The notes beneath the pieces are model-generated. The model had not been told where the DNA came from. It saw nothing but the letters and a program-made list of their open reading frames with translations, and ran no database searches. This document shows positions 1 through 7,079 of a DNA stretch of 64,000 nucleotides, piece after piece; the first letter of the stretch is position 1, and each line of letters opens with the position of its first letter. A program made the translations under genes and the position numbers. The DNA comes from Faecenecus sp036648855 (GTDB lineage Bacteria; Bacillota_I; Bacilli_A; RF39; UBA660). The stretch spans positions 1 to 64,000 of the forward strand of contig JAVWCU010000002.1 of NCBI GenBank assembly GCA_036648855.1, given 5' to 3'.

Positions 1-8
1 ATTCTATC

Positions 9-50
9 AAAAAAAAGGAAAGAATAAAAGGTTTTTCTCCTTATTCTTTC
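9..50 (-). terminator. Rho-independent terminator of hpf
   Basis: On the minus strand a 10-bp perfect stem (arms 41-50 and 18-27) is followed by a run of T (the A run at 9-16 on the plus strand). It lies just downstream of the hpf stop codon. Confidence 0.8.
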
Positions 51-64
51 ACATTGTAATACTT

Positions 65-595
65 TTACTCAGCTTCGATAATTCCGTAGTTGCCATCTTT
101 CCTTTTATAAACAACTAGAGGCTTATTTGTATCCGTATCTTTAAATAAATAAAATTGATGTCCTAATAACTCCATTTGTAAAATAGCTTCTTCTTCAGTC
201 ATAGGTTTAACCTCGACAACTTTCCTCTTTACAATGGTCTCTAAAGTTTCAGATTCATCATTATCTACATAATCAAAAATAAAATCCTTTTTCTCTTTTA
301 GCATCTGAGATTGTAATCTTGTTTTATTCTTTCTAATTTGCCTTTCTAACTTATCTACCACAACATCTATAGCAGCATAAAAGTCATCTTGGGCCTCTTC
401 AGCTCTTAGGATAAAAGATTTTAAAGGTATTGTTACCTCAACTTTGTCTTGATGATTTCTTATTTTTATTACGACATGAGCATTTGCACTATCTGATTTT
501 TCAATATACCGATCTAACTTGCTAAGCTTTTCAGTAGCATAAGTAGTCATAGCTTCAGTAATCTTAATTTTTTCTCCTCGCATAATAATTTTCAT
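65..595 (-). CDS. hpf: Ribosome hibernation promoting factor, long form
   Basis: Long-form HPF (176 residues), which binds the small ribosomal subunit and drives formation of inactive 100S ribosome dimers in slow growth. The N-terminal S30AE domain (about residues 1-105) starts MKIIMRGEKIKIT. The C-terminal dimerisation domain (about 120-176) has the family pattern PMTEEEAILQMELLGHQFYLF and ends DGNYGIIEAE. The frame is open further upstream, but AGGAGG sits 9 bases before the ATG at 595, which sets this start. Upstream in-frame ATGs lie before or too close to that site. It is transcribed alone, with its own terminator. In B. subtilis the gene answers to stress and stationary-phase sigma factors; no such promoter could be fixed here. 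Confidence 0.93.
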   Translation of the reverse strand: MKIIMRGEKIKITEAMTTYATEKLSKLDRYIEKSDSANAHVVIKIRNHQDKVEVTIPLKSFILRAEEAQDDFYAAIDVVVDKLERQIRKNKTRLQSQMLKEKKDFIFDYVDNDESETLETIVKRKVVEVKPMTEEEAILQMELLGHQFYLFKDTDTNKPLVVYKRKDGNYGIIEAE

Positions 596-680
596 TGACA
601 TCACCCTCCTATTTATATAATAGCACATTTTATAGGAATTTCAGCACTAAAATAGCTTTTTTACATAATTTTTCATGATT

Positions 681-706
681 AAAATAAAAATACGTTGCTA
701 ACGTAT
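681..706 (-). terminator. Terminator of the cold-shock gene
   Basis: A 7-bp stem (690-696 with 700-706, three-base loop) is followed on the minus strand by a T-rich tract (681-690). It lies immediately after the stop codon of the csp gene. Confidence 0.7.
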
Positions 707-710
707 TCCC

Positions 711-962
711 TTAATTTGTTACGGTTTCTTCTACTACTGGTTTTATATTAATAGCTTGTAAACCTTTTGTTGTTTCTACTAATTCAAAGTCTATTAGTTG
801 ACCTTCTGATAAAGTTTTATAACCTTCATAGTCAATTGCCGAATAATGAATGAAAATATCATCCCTATCTTCATATGAAGCAAATCCATAACCTTTTGAT
901 CCGTTAAACCACTTTACTCTGCCCCTTACCAATGTTTCACTATCTAATGTATCTGTTTTCAT
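711..962 (-). CDS. Cold-shock domain protein
   Basis: Small single-stranded nucleic-acid-binding protein (83 residues) with one cold-shock domain at about residues 10-76. RNP1-like KGYGFASY and RNP2-like DIFIHY motifs are clear, preceded by GRVKWFNGSKG. Typical CspA/CspB proteins have about 66 residues; here about 11 extra residues precede the domain and a few follow it. RBS AAAGGAG precedes the ATG. It is monocistronic, with its own candidate promoter and terminator. The family acts as an RNA chaperone; whether this copy is cold-induced cannot be read from the sequence. Confidence 0.9.
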   Translation of the reverse strand: MKTDTLDSETLVRGRVKWFNGSKGYGFASYEDRDDIFIHYSAIDYEGYKTLSEGQLIDFELVETTKGLQAINIKPVVEETVTN

Positions 963-987
963 GTATTTCTCTCCTTTTTGCCTTTAA

Positions 988-1015
988 ATCATATCAAGGT
1001 TTGGGACTGTTTGAA
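988..1015 (-). promoter_or_regulatory. Candidate sigma-A promoter of the cold-shock gene
   Basis: On the minus strand TTCAAA (1010-1015), a 16-base spacer and TATGAT (988-993) lie 26 bases upstream of the start codon. The -35 is only 4 of 6 matches, so this is tentative. Confidence 0.4.
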
Positions 1016-1083
1016 GAACTTTTCCCTGTTTGGGTATATCTATGTCCTTTTTCCGTTTAAAGTTAACCTCATCGTTACTGTTT

Positions 1084-1152
1084 TTACCAAAAATTGGTAA
1101 ATTATACCTATTGAGGGAAAACCTAAGTTAGTTCTAAATTTGTTGTTATAAT
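1084..1152 (+). promoter_or_regulatory. agrB promoter region with a perfect 7-bp dyad
   Basis: A perfect -10 TATAAT (1147-1152) lies 32 bases before the agrB ATG with no good -35 at 17 bases, as expected for an activated promoter. Upstream, TTACCAA-AAA-TTGGTAA (1084-1100) is a perfect inverted repeat that could be an operator. GTT-containing LytTR-like half sites occur (around 1059-1067 and 1124-1132) but not at the usual 21-22 base phasing, so AgrA binding is not shown. Confidence 0.4.
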
Positions 1153-1184
1153 GAAATTACCCTAAAAGATACGAGGTATGTAGT

Positions 1185-1778
1185 ATGAAAGAGCAGTTTT
1201 TAATAAAATCTTTAGGTTTAATTCAGCATTACCATGCTCCTTATACAGAGGATGAATTAGACAGATTAAGATATGGTTTAGAAGGTGTTTACTTAACAAT
1301 TACTAAATTGATAGTAATTGGAGGTTTAGCTTTTTTACTGCACATAGCACTTGAAGTATTAATACTTTTGGTTCTATTTAATATCATTCGTTATACGGGT
1401 TTTGGAGTTCACGCTGAAAATAGTACTAGCTGTTTAATAACTTCTATATTGTTTTTCATCGTAATTCCATACATATTATTGCATATAAGTATTTTGCCTA
1501 TTATTAAAGGGGTAATTTGTTTATGTTGTTTAGTTCTTTACTTATTGTATGCTCCAGCGGATACGAAAAAAAGGCCTTTTAAAAATGAGAAAAAAAGAAT
1601 AATACGCAAAGTTGCAACCTTAATTACTGGAATCATTTTTACCATAGCCTTATTTATTGTACCAAATACAATGATTCAAACTATGTTACTATCTGCACTA
1701 ATCATTGAAGCAATTGTGATTAGTCCGCTTACATATAAACTACTTGGTCAGCCTTATAATAATGGTAAGGCAAATTAA
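1185..1778 (+). CDS. agrB: AgrB-type membrane peptidase processing the AgrD signal precursor
   Basis: Integral-membrane cysteine endopeptidase (197 residues) that cleaves the C-terminal part of AgrD and helps make a thiolactone autoinducing peptide. The catalytic pair is visible as His76 and Cys83 in GFGVHAENSTSC, at the same spacing as His77/Cys84 of Staphylococcus aureus AgrB. The family motif YAPADTKKRP (around 122-131) is followed by a basic loop. Several hydrophobic segments (about 40-68, 86-122, 140-185) fit the 4-6 helix fold. It is directly followed by agrD. It is one of the few plus-strand genes on this arm, so it faces the replication fork. Confidence 0.92.
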   Translation: MKEQFLIKSLGLIQHYHAPYTEDELDRLRYGLEGVYLTITKLIVIGGLAFLLHIALEVLILLVLFNIIRYTGFGVHAENSTSCLITSILFFIVIPYILLHISILPIIKGVICLCCLVLYLLYAPADTKKRPFKNEKKRIIRKVATLITGIIFTIALFIVPNTMIQTMLLSALIIEAIVISPLTYKLLGQPYNNGKAN

Positions 1779-1783
1779 TAATG

Positions 1784-1811
1784 ATGAGAAGTATAGCAAT
1801 ATACTTATCAT
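1784..1811 (+). promoter_or_regulatory. Hairpin between agrB and agrD
   Basis: Arms 1784-1795 and 1800-1811 pair at 11 of 12 positions around a GCAA tetraloop and end about 10 bases before the agrD Shine-Dalgarno. No T tract follows, so it is not a classic terminator. It may stabilise or process the agrBD mRNA. Confidence 0.5.
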
Positions 1812-1834
1812 AGAATAAAGAGGAGGTCTAGATT

Positions 1835-1957
1835 ATGAAGAAATTTTTATCTTTAGCTATCGCTGCTGTTGCTATGTTAGCTTCTAGCGCTGCTAGTACT
1901 GGTTGCATGTTTATTTTCTTAGATGAACCAACTGGTGTAAAATCATTTAATGACTAA
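1835..1957 (+). CDS. agrD: AgrD-type autoinducing peptide precursor
   Basis: A 40-residue precursor, too short for routine gene calling. It has an N-terminal amphipathic, Ala-rich helix starting MKKFLSLAIAAVAML, a central segment ASTGCMFIFLDEPTG with the single Cys24, and a C-terminal tail. DEP after the signal region matches the acidic-Pro recognition tail of AgrD proteins. By analogy with S. aureus and Clostridium perfringens, the mature signal would be a thiolactone with ring Cys-Met-Phe-Ile-Phe (24-28), possibly including Leu29, and a short S-T-G exocyclic tail. A strong AGGAGG RBS lies 8 bases upstream. Placement right after agrB supports the call. Confidence 0.9.
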   Translation: MKKFLSLAIAAVAMLASSAASTGCMFIFLDEPTGVKSFND

Positions 1958-1960
1958 TTA

Positions 1961-1996
1961 AAAAGCATCTTCACTTAATGGTGAGGATGTTTTTTT
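1961..1996 (+). terminator. Terminator of agrBD
   Basis: A 9-bp stem (1966-1974 with 1981-1989, one G-T pair) is followed by a run of seven T. It sits between convergent agrBD and agrC; the A run at 1960-1964 may let it work in both directions. Confidence 0.85.
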
Positions 1997-2002
1997 GTGG
2001 AG

Positions 2003-3118
2003 TTAATTATTATTTATATAAAGTCTTTGTACATACAAATTATTACATACTCTATGTTCTTCTGTAAATTTATCATTATTTTTAACTATTTTATTTGCAA
2101 AATGCAAGCCTTTTCCATGTCCTTTACCTTTAGTGGTGTAACCTTTTTCACTTAGTTGATTGATATTTACTTCTCCTCTAAAACTGTTACTAATTACAAT
2201 ATTTAACTGATTATTTAGTTCATACATTTCNNNNNNNNNNNNNNNNNNNNNNNNNNNNNNNNNNNNNNNNNNNNNNNNNNNNNNNNNNNNNNNNNNNNNN
2301 NNNNNNNNNNNNNNNNNNNNNNNNNNNNNNATAAAGTCTTTAACACTTTTATCGGTAACCTTCATTCTTAGTACTGCCAAATCATTCTTATATTCATGTT
2401 TATTTAATTCAACAGTATCAATCCATTCTTCAAAATCACTGACATAATTAAGTAATAAATCATAATTATTATGAAGCTTATTATATTCATTTTGTTCCTG
2501 CATATATAATAAAAATAAGAAGATAAATAGTCCAATAACTATTAAACTAATTATACTTTGAGCATTGAAAGTAAAATTACTAGTTACAACAAAGAATAAT
2601 AAACTGCTAACTGAAATTGTTAATATAATAAATGCTATAGCTTTGCCTATTTTTGTTTCTATAATTTTTTCAGTAAAATTATAAATTATAGTATTAATAA
2701 ATGGAATATGTATAAAAAGTAAACCAACTATTCCAACTAATATATTTAATATAATCATAATTATAAAATTGTTTCGTGGATCAGTCGTCTTTATTATATT
2801 CATAGCAAATATAGTTAGTATAGTTTCAGATAAAAATAGAATTATCATTAATACACCCGCTATTATTACACTTTTTAATAGACTTATCTTAAATACAAAT
2901 TTACACATAATTACTAAAAGTATATAGGATAAAATTGGGGTTATAATAGAATAACTCGCATTACTAAATAAAGGGGTAATGCACGATACACAAATCATAA
3001 TAACTATTAGCTGCCAGGTTTTTATCATACATTCTGATTTTATGATTTTTTTCATGATAAAAAAGCTAAACACTGTTATGATAAAACTAGCAATAATTCT
3101 AATCAGCAACTCCCACAC
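2003..3118 (-). CDS. agrC: AgrC-type receptor histidine kinase, interrupted by an assembly gap
   Basis: Membrane sensor kinase predicted to bind the peptide made by agrBD and phosphorylate AgrA. Six or seven hydrophobic helices fill residues 1-205. The H-box KHEYKNDLAVLR gives phospho-acceptor His241, typical of the HPK10 family. After the gap an ATPase G-box GKGHGKGLHFANKIV is seen. The N-box lies in the missing sequence (2231-2330). Reading frames on the two sides agree with the run of 100 N, but the spacing expected between H-box and ATPase parts suggests more sequence is missing. It overlaps agrA by 20 bp downstream of it, so the two form one operon. Confidence 0.88.
   Translation of the reverse strand: MWELLIRIIASFIITVFSFFIMKKIIKSECMIKTWQLIVIMICVSCITPLFSNASYSIITPILSYILLVIMCKFVFKISLLKSVIIAGVLMIILFLSETILTIFAMNIIKTTDPRNNFIIMIILNILVGIVGLLFIHIPFINTIIYNFTEKIIETKIGKAIAFIILTISVSSLLFFVVTSNFTFNAQSIISLIVIGLFIFLFLLYMQEQNEYNKLHNNYDLLLNYVSDFEEWIDTVELNKHEYKNDLAVLRMKVTDKSVKDFXXXXXXXXXXXXXXXXXXXXXXXXXXXXXXXXXXEMYELNNQLNIVISNSFRGEVNINQLSEKGYTTKGKGHGKGLHFANKIVKNNDKFTEEHRVCNNLYVQRLYINNN
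2231..2330. other. Assembly gap of 100 N inside agrC
   Basis: A run of exactly 100 N, the conventional placeholder for unknown length. From family spacing the real missing segment is probably 200-300 bp and should hold the kinase N-box. Confidence 0.99.
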
Positions 3119-3836
3119 GGGCTCTCAACTCCTTTCTATAATCTCTAGATACTAAATAATTAACTTCTCCATTTTTAAAAGTTATTTTAGATTCTAGCAT
3201 ATCAAACTCTCTAATTTGATCTAGATTAATAATCATACTTCTACTTACTTTCATAAATCTTCTATCCTCTGTTAATATTTCAACAACTTGGTTTAAGTTT
3301 TTATTAATAAGCTGTTCTCCATAAATAGTTCTAATTAAACATCTTTTAGAATCCGGTTCTTTCTCAATATAAATTATATGTCTATATTCTACTTTCTTAA
3401 TAATATGACTATACTCATAAGTAATGGTCTTTTCCCTATGATCGTAGTGTTTCATAATCAGAGTTAATACTTCTCCTATCTTCTTTTCACAATTATCTAA
3501 TTTATTAATATAATCTAATAAATATAAACGATTACTTAAAGCGTCATATTTGTACTGATTATAAGCAGTTACTACAACGATAATAGATACCCAATCATCA
3601 TATTCTTCTCTTATACATCTAGCGGCATCTAAACCTGAGCCGTTTTTCGTTTGAATGTCTAGGAAATAAACTTTAAAGCCAATATCTGAACTAACTATTT
3701 TTTTAAATTCTTTTCCATAACCATTTAATAAAATTCGTTTGCTATCTATATCATAATTCATCATAAAATTATTAATTAAGGTATCCATCCGTTTAGCAAA
3801 TTCTAAATTATCATCACAAATGATAAAGTTCAACAT
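3099..3836 (-). CDS. agrA: AgrA-type response regulator with LytTR DNA-binding domain
   Basis: Response regulator (245 residues). The receiver domain (about 1-125) has acidic pair D8-D9 in ICDDN, phospho-acceptor Asp60 in YFLDIQ, Thr90 in VVVTAY and Lys112. A LytTR DNA-binding domain (about 137-240) includes RRFMKVSRSMIINLDQI. The partner kinase is agrC, with which it overlaps by 20 bp. RBS AGGAAG precedes the ATG. In the family the phosphorylated regulator activates agrBD transcription; here agrBD lies convergent, about 1.9 kb away, so feedback would act through a separate promoter. Confidence 0.92.
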   Translation of the reverse strand: MLNFIICDDNLEFAKRMDTLINNFMMNYDIDSKRILLNGYGKEFKKIVSSDIGFKVYFLDIQTKNGSGLDAARCIREEYDDWVSIIVVVTAYNQYKYDALSNRLYLLDYINKLDNCEKKIGEVLTLIMKHYDHREKTITYEYSHIIKKVEYRHIIYIEKEPDSKRCLIRTIYGEQLINKNLNQVVEILTEDRRFMKVSRSMIINLDQIREFDMLESKITFKNGEVNYLVSRDYRKELRARVGVAD

Positions 3837-3887
3837 TTATACCACTTCCTATCATATTGTAATAATACCATATTTTGCCAAAAAAAG

Positions 3888-3917
3888 ACAAAAAAAACAC
3901 GAATCTAAGTTCTTGTT
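3888..3917 (-). terminator. Terminator after the tagO-like gene
   Basis: On the minus strand arms 3910-3917 and 3896-3903 pair at 7 of 8 positions, followed by a T run. The stem overlaps the last codons and stop of the tagO-like gene and separates it from agrA. Confidence 0.6.
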
Positions 3918-5002
3918 CCTTTTTCCTTAAGTTTTTTAGATATTTCACCTAACTTTGGTGGTCTTTTCTCTGTAATAATATTTGTATAGCAAACAAACCA
4001 TAATATAATAACAAATAATACTGCATAAATAATTTTTGCTATTAAAGGATCTTTTAATACATAAAATATGGAAGTCAGAGCGAATAAAATATCTATTCCA
4101 TAAATAATTAAAACTGTGGTCCTTTGAGAGAAGTTCATTCCTAGCAGTTGATGATGTAGATGCTGTTTGTCAGCTGAAAATGGGGCTTGTCCTTTAAGAA
4201 GTCTCCTAATGATAGCGAATAATGTATCTAGGATAGGAATAGCAATAATACTAAGTGGAATAAATAAGGTTGTAAACGCTGTACCTTTAAAACCTAATAA
4301 AGAAATTATAGCAATCATGAACCCCATAAACATTGAACAGTCACCCGCAAATATTTTAGCAGGATAGAAATTATGTAATAAGAAACCTAGTGTTGCTCCT
4401 AGCATAATGAAGCTAAGCATCATTTCCAAGCTACCAGCGCGCATTTGGAAAATACAGATGATTCCGGTTGTTAAATAGAAAATAGATGAAATACCACTAC
4501 TTAAGCCATCTATTCCATCGATTAAATTAATAACATTAATACATGCAACAATAAAGAAAATAGTTATAGGATAAGCCCAAATACCAAATTCAATAGTAGG
4601 AAGGCCAAAAGCTGTGATGTTTTCAATTAAAATGCCTCCATAAATAGTTACAATCATAGCAGCAATAATTTGCCCTATTAATTTTCTTGAAGCTCTTAAA
4701 TCATGAACATCATCTATAATACCTGTTAATACTATAATAAATGCCCCGATTAAAATAGCATTCATTTTAACACTATGAACACCAAATATCATATAACCAA
4801 AAAGAAAACTAATAAAAATGCCTACTCCTCCTAATTTGGGAATTGGCTTAGTATGAATATGTCTCTTACCTTCATCATCTCTAGGAACATCTACTGCGCC
4901 TATATGATGGGCAATTCTTTTCATTAACGGCATAATTAGAGCACTAAATATAAAGGTAGTTATTACCATTTTTAATACATCAGTTACTGTATTACCAAAC
5001 AT
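3905..5002 (-). CDS. tagO: Undecaprenyl-phosphate GlcNAc-1-phosphate transferase, TagO/WecA family
   Basis: Polytopic membrane enzyme (365 residues) that loads a sugar-1-phosphate onto undecaprenyl phosphate, the first step of wall teichoic acid or other surface polymers. Family motifs in order: DVPRDDEGKRHIHTKPIPKLGG near the N-terminus, IDDVHDL around 95, NVINLIDGIDGL around 155, and HLHHQLL in the cytoplasmic loop around 283. About ten hydrophobic helices are present. One oddity is that the conserved GDxGS loop reads GDCS, one residue short. An RBS AAGGAG precedes the ATG. TagO is more likely than MraY because of the HLHH motif and because it lies outside a mur cluster. Confidence 0.85.
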   Translation of the reverse strand: MFGNTVTDVLKMVITTFIFSALIMPLMKRIAHHIGAVDVPRDDEGKRHIHTKPIPKLGGVGIFISFLFGYMIFGVHSVKMNAILIGAFIIVLTGIIDDVHDLRASRKLIGQIIAAMIVTIYGGILIENITAFGLPTIEFGIWAYPITIFFIVACINVINLIDGIDGLSSGISSIFYLTTGIICIFQMRAGSLEMMLSFIMLGATLGFLLHNFYPAKIFAGDCSMFMGFMIAIISLLGFKGTAFTTLFIPLSIIAIPILDTLFAIIRRLLKGQAPFSADKQHLHHQLLGMNFSQRTTVLIIYGIDILFALTSIFYVLKDPLIAKIIYAVLFVIILWFVCYTNIITEKRPPKLGEISKKLKEKGTRT

Positions 5003-5053
5003 ATTATCACTCCTTGGTAATTAAATTATAGCAAACATTCAGAAAATATAAAA

Positions 5054-5075
5054 GAAAAAACCTATTTTATAGGTT
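5054..5075 (-). terminator. Terminator of mbl
   Basis: A 7-bp perfect stem (69-75 with 59-65 of 5000-5100, three-base loop) is followed on the minus strand by TTTTTT. It overlaps the mbl stop codon. Confidence 0.85.
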
Positions 5076-6054
5076 AGTTATCCAGTAATTCTAAATGTTC
5101 TAACATTATACCAGTACCTTCTGCTACACAAGTTAAAGGGTTCTCTGCTATAAAGACAGGCACTTTTAATTCAGAAGCAAAAAGGCTAGTAAATCCTTCT
5201 AATAAAGCCCCTCCTCCGGTTAGAATAATACCCTTATCCACTATATCTGCAGATAACTCTGGGGGAGTTTGTTCTAAAACAGCTTTTGCTGTATAAATTA
5301 TTTTCATAGCATCATCTTTTAAAGCATCTAAAATCTCTACTGAATTAATAGATTCAGTCTTGGGTAATCCTGTAACAGCATCTCTTCCCTTTACATCCAT
5401 CTTTGTTTCTGCTTTTGGTTTATATACTGTTCCTATTTCTTTTTTTATTTGTTCAGCCGTTCGCTCTCCTATTAAAATTTTATGTTTATCTTTAAGGTAT
5501 TTAACAATATCATTATCAAATGTAGTACCGGCTATTTTTATAGCATCACTAGTAACTATGCCTCCTAAAGATAAAATAGCTATATCAGTCGTTCCCCCAC
5601 CAATATCTATCACCATGTTTCCACTGGGCTTAGCAATGTCCATGCCAGCTCCTACTGCCGCTACTTTTGGTTCTTCTTCTAAATAGATTCGTCTTGCCCC
5701 TGTTCGTTCGGCAGCATCTCTAATTGAGGCTTTCTCTACTTCAGTAATATTAGCAGGACAACAGACTAAAATTCTAGGTTTAATCAGCCTTTTACCTATG
5801 GCCTTTTTAAGAAAATGTTGAAGCATAGCTTCAGTTAATTCAAAGTCTGCTATTACACCATCTTTCATGGGCCTAATAGCCTTTATTTTACCAGGAGTTC
5901 TGCCAAGCATTTCATTAGCCTCATTACCAACAGCTAAGACCTTTTTAGTGTCTACATCAATAGCTACCACACTTGGTTCATTTAAAACTATTCCTAAACC
6001 TTTTACATAAACTACAACATTTGCTGTACCTAAGTCTATTCCAATATCTTTCAT
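5074..6054 (-). CDS. mbl: MreB/Mbl actin-like rod-shape protein
   Basis: Bacterial actin homologue (326 residues) that polymerises on the inner membrane face and directs lateral wall synthesis. It opens DIGIDLGTANVVVYVKGLGI (phosphate-1 motif) and carries VIDIGGGTTDIAILSLGG (phosphate-2) around 166-183 and ILTGGGALLEG (adenosine motif) near 285. Length is right for the family (about 333). GGAGG lies 7 bases before the ATG. It follows spoIIID by 19 bp, the same spoIIID-mbl neighbourhood as in B. subtilis, so Mbl is the best paralogue name. The C-terminus lacks a long tail. Confidence 0.92.
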   Translation of the reverse strand: MKDIGIDLGTANVVVYVKGLGIVLNEPSVVAIDVDTKKVLAVGNEANEMLGRTPGKIKAIRPMKDGVIADFELTEAMLQHFLKKAIGKRLIKPRILVCCPANITEVEKASIRDAAERTGARRIYLEEEPKVAAVGAGMDIAKPSGNMVIDIGGGTTDIAILSLGGIVTSDAIKIAGTTFDNDIVKYLKDKHKILIGERTAEQIKKEIGTVYKPKAETKMDVKGRDAVTGLPKTESINSVEILDALKDDAMKIIYTAKAVLEQTPPELSADIVDKGIILTGGGALLEGFTSLFASELKVPVFIAENPLTCVAEGTGIMLEHLELLDN

Positions 6055-6073
6055 TATGTTTCCTCCAATTTTG

Positions 6074-6334
6074 CTACTTTATTTGCTTTAATTCTAGATA
6101 CTTAATCCTAGTTGATTCACCACCTCTAAGATGACGAGTTTCAGTGTGATTAAGTAATATCTCCTTTATGGCAGTGTGTAAACGATTATCTAGTATCTCT
6201 AATCTTTCATTTAAATCTTTATGAACAGTGCTTTTACTAATGTGATAAAAAGTAGCTACTTCTCTGATAGTTTTCTTTGTTTCAAGCATATATGCTGTTT
6301 CTGCTAGCACCCTTTCTTTCATATAATTATTCAT
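6074..6334 (-). CDS. spoIIID: Stage III sporulation transcriptional regulator SpoIIID
   Basis: Small DNA-binding regulator (86 residues) of the mother-cell line of sporulation. The helix-turn-helix covers about residues 20-45 (KKTIREVATFYHISKSTVHK) and the diagnostic basic C-terminal motif TRHLRGGESTRIKY follows at about 66-79. RBS AAGGAAG is present. In B. subtilis it acts with sigma-E to switch genes off and on and activates sigK. A sigma-E-like promoter is seen directly upstream, which fits this role. It lies between spoIIQ and mbl. Confidence 0.95.
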   Translation of the reverse strand: MNNYMKERVLAETAYMLETKKTIREVATFYHISKSTVHKDLNERLEILDNRLHTAIKEILLNHTETRHLRGGESTRIKYLELKQIK

Positions 6335-6355
6335 ATAAACCTTCTTCCTTACTAA

Positions 6356-6382
6356 ATTATATGTAAAGAATTAGTTTTATGA
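6356..6382 (-). promoter_or_regulatory. Sigma-E-like promoter of spoIIID
   Basis: On the minus strand CATATAAT (6356-6363) matches the sigma-E -10 (CATACAHT-like), with a partial -35 TCATAAA (6376-6382) 12 bases upstream. The same -10 octamer precedes gerQ in this window. The spoIIID gene of B. subtilis is sigma-E dependent. Confidence 0.55.
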
Positions 6383-6383
6383 A

Positions 6384-6410
6384 GAAAAAAAGGCGATTTC
6401 TATAAATCGC
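6384..6410 (-). terminator. Terminator of spoIIQ
   Basis: A 7-bp GC-containing stem (6404-6410 with 6393-6399) is followed on the minus strand by a T run. The spoIIQ stop codon TAG lies in the loop, so terminator and coding end are merged. Confidence 0.9.
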
Positions 6411-7026
6411 TGACTTTTTTATCAAAACATACTTCAGGATCTATTACTTGTCCTTTATGAAACAATTCAAAATGTAAGTGATCTTTTAATTCACTATTTA
6501 AAATACTAGTTCCACTCTTACCTAAAGTTTGACCTTGTTTAATTGTATCATCTTTTTTAACACTTGTTTCACTTAAACTCTGATAAACACTAATTAAATC
6601 ATTGTCATGTCTTACTTTAATTGTTTTACCTAGTAATTCAGTATCTTCTACTTCCATTACAGTACCGTCTAGAATAGCTAAAATATCAAATTTATTTTCT
6701 AAGACATAATCTACTCCTGAATTCTGCATATACATGTTCTCATGATAAATAAGTGAGTTCTCTTGCTTAGACTGCTCCGATTGATAATCATAAAAGTATT
6801 TAGCTGCTTTTATATTACTATCTGAATATGGTCTTAGAATAACTTTTTCTACACTTATAACAGGAATTTCTTGTTCTGATATTGCGTTAGATACATAAGT
6901 TAATTCCTCTTCTTTATTAGACTCTAATGTCTTAGTCATAAAGAAAATACTTAGTACTAAGGCAAATGCTGTAGTTGTGTAAATTACTGGTATAACAAAT
7001 GACTTTAGTTTCAGTTTTCTTTTCAT
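6400..7026 (-). CDS. spoIIQ: SpoIIQ-like forespore M23 (LytM) domain protein
   Basis: Membrane-anchored forespore protein (208 residues) that in B. subtilis binds SpoIIIAH across the septal space during engulfment. One transmembrane helix lies at about residues 10-30. The M23 domain covers 100-205 and ends with HLHFELFHKG (His183, His185). The first zinc motif HxGxD reads NSGVD, with Asn102 replacing His, so it is probably catalytically dead, as in B. subtilis SpoIIQ. The frame opens upstream at 7041, but GAGGTGG 8 bases before the ATG at 7026 sets the start. It lies directly before spoIIID-mbl, the conserved position. Confidence 0.88.
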   Translation of the reverse strand: MKRKLKLKSFVIPVIYTTTAFALVLSIFFMTKTLESNKEEELTYVSNAISEQEIPVISVEKVILRPYSDSNIKAAKYFYDYQSEQSKQENSLIYHENMYMQNSGVDYVLENKFDILAILDGTVMEVEDTELLGKTIKVRHDNDLISVYQSLSETSVKKDDTIKQGQTLGKSGTSILNSELKDHLHFELFHKGQVIDPEVCFDKKVSDL

Positions 7027-7044
7027 CTTTTTCCACCTCATTAA

Positions 7045-7074
7045 GAGTTTGGACAGATGATGAAACTTTTATAC
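7045..7074 (-). promoter_or_regulatory. Possible sigma-F promoter of spoIIQ
   Basis: On the minus strand GTATA (7070-7074), a 15-base spacer and GTCCAAACTC (7045-7054) match the sigma-F consensus at 5 of 5 and about 7 of 10 positions, just upstream of spoIIQ, a sigma-F gene in B. subtilis. Confidence 0.4.
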
Positions 7075-7079
7075 ATACT

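Noticed and set aside
1059..1132. LytTR (AgrA) direct-repeat operator upstream of agrB
   Set aside because: GTT-containing half sites are present, but none are spaced the 21-22 bases expected for the family.
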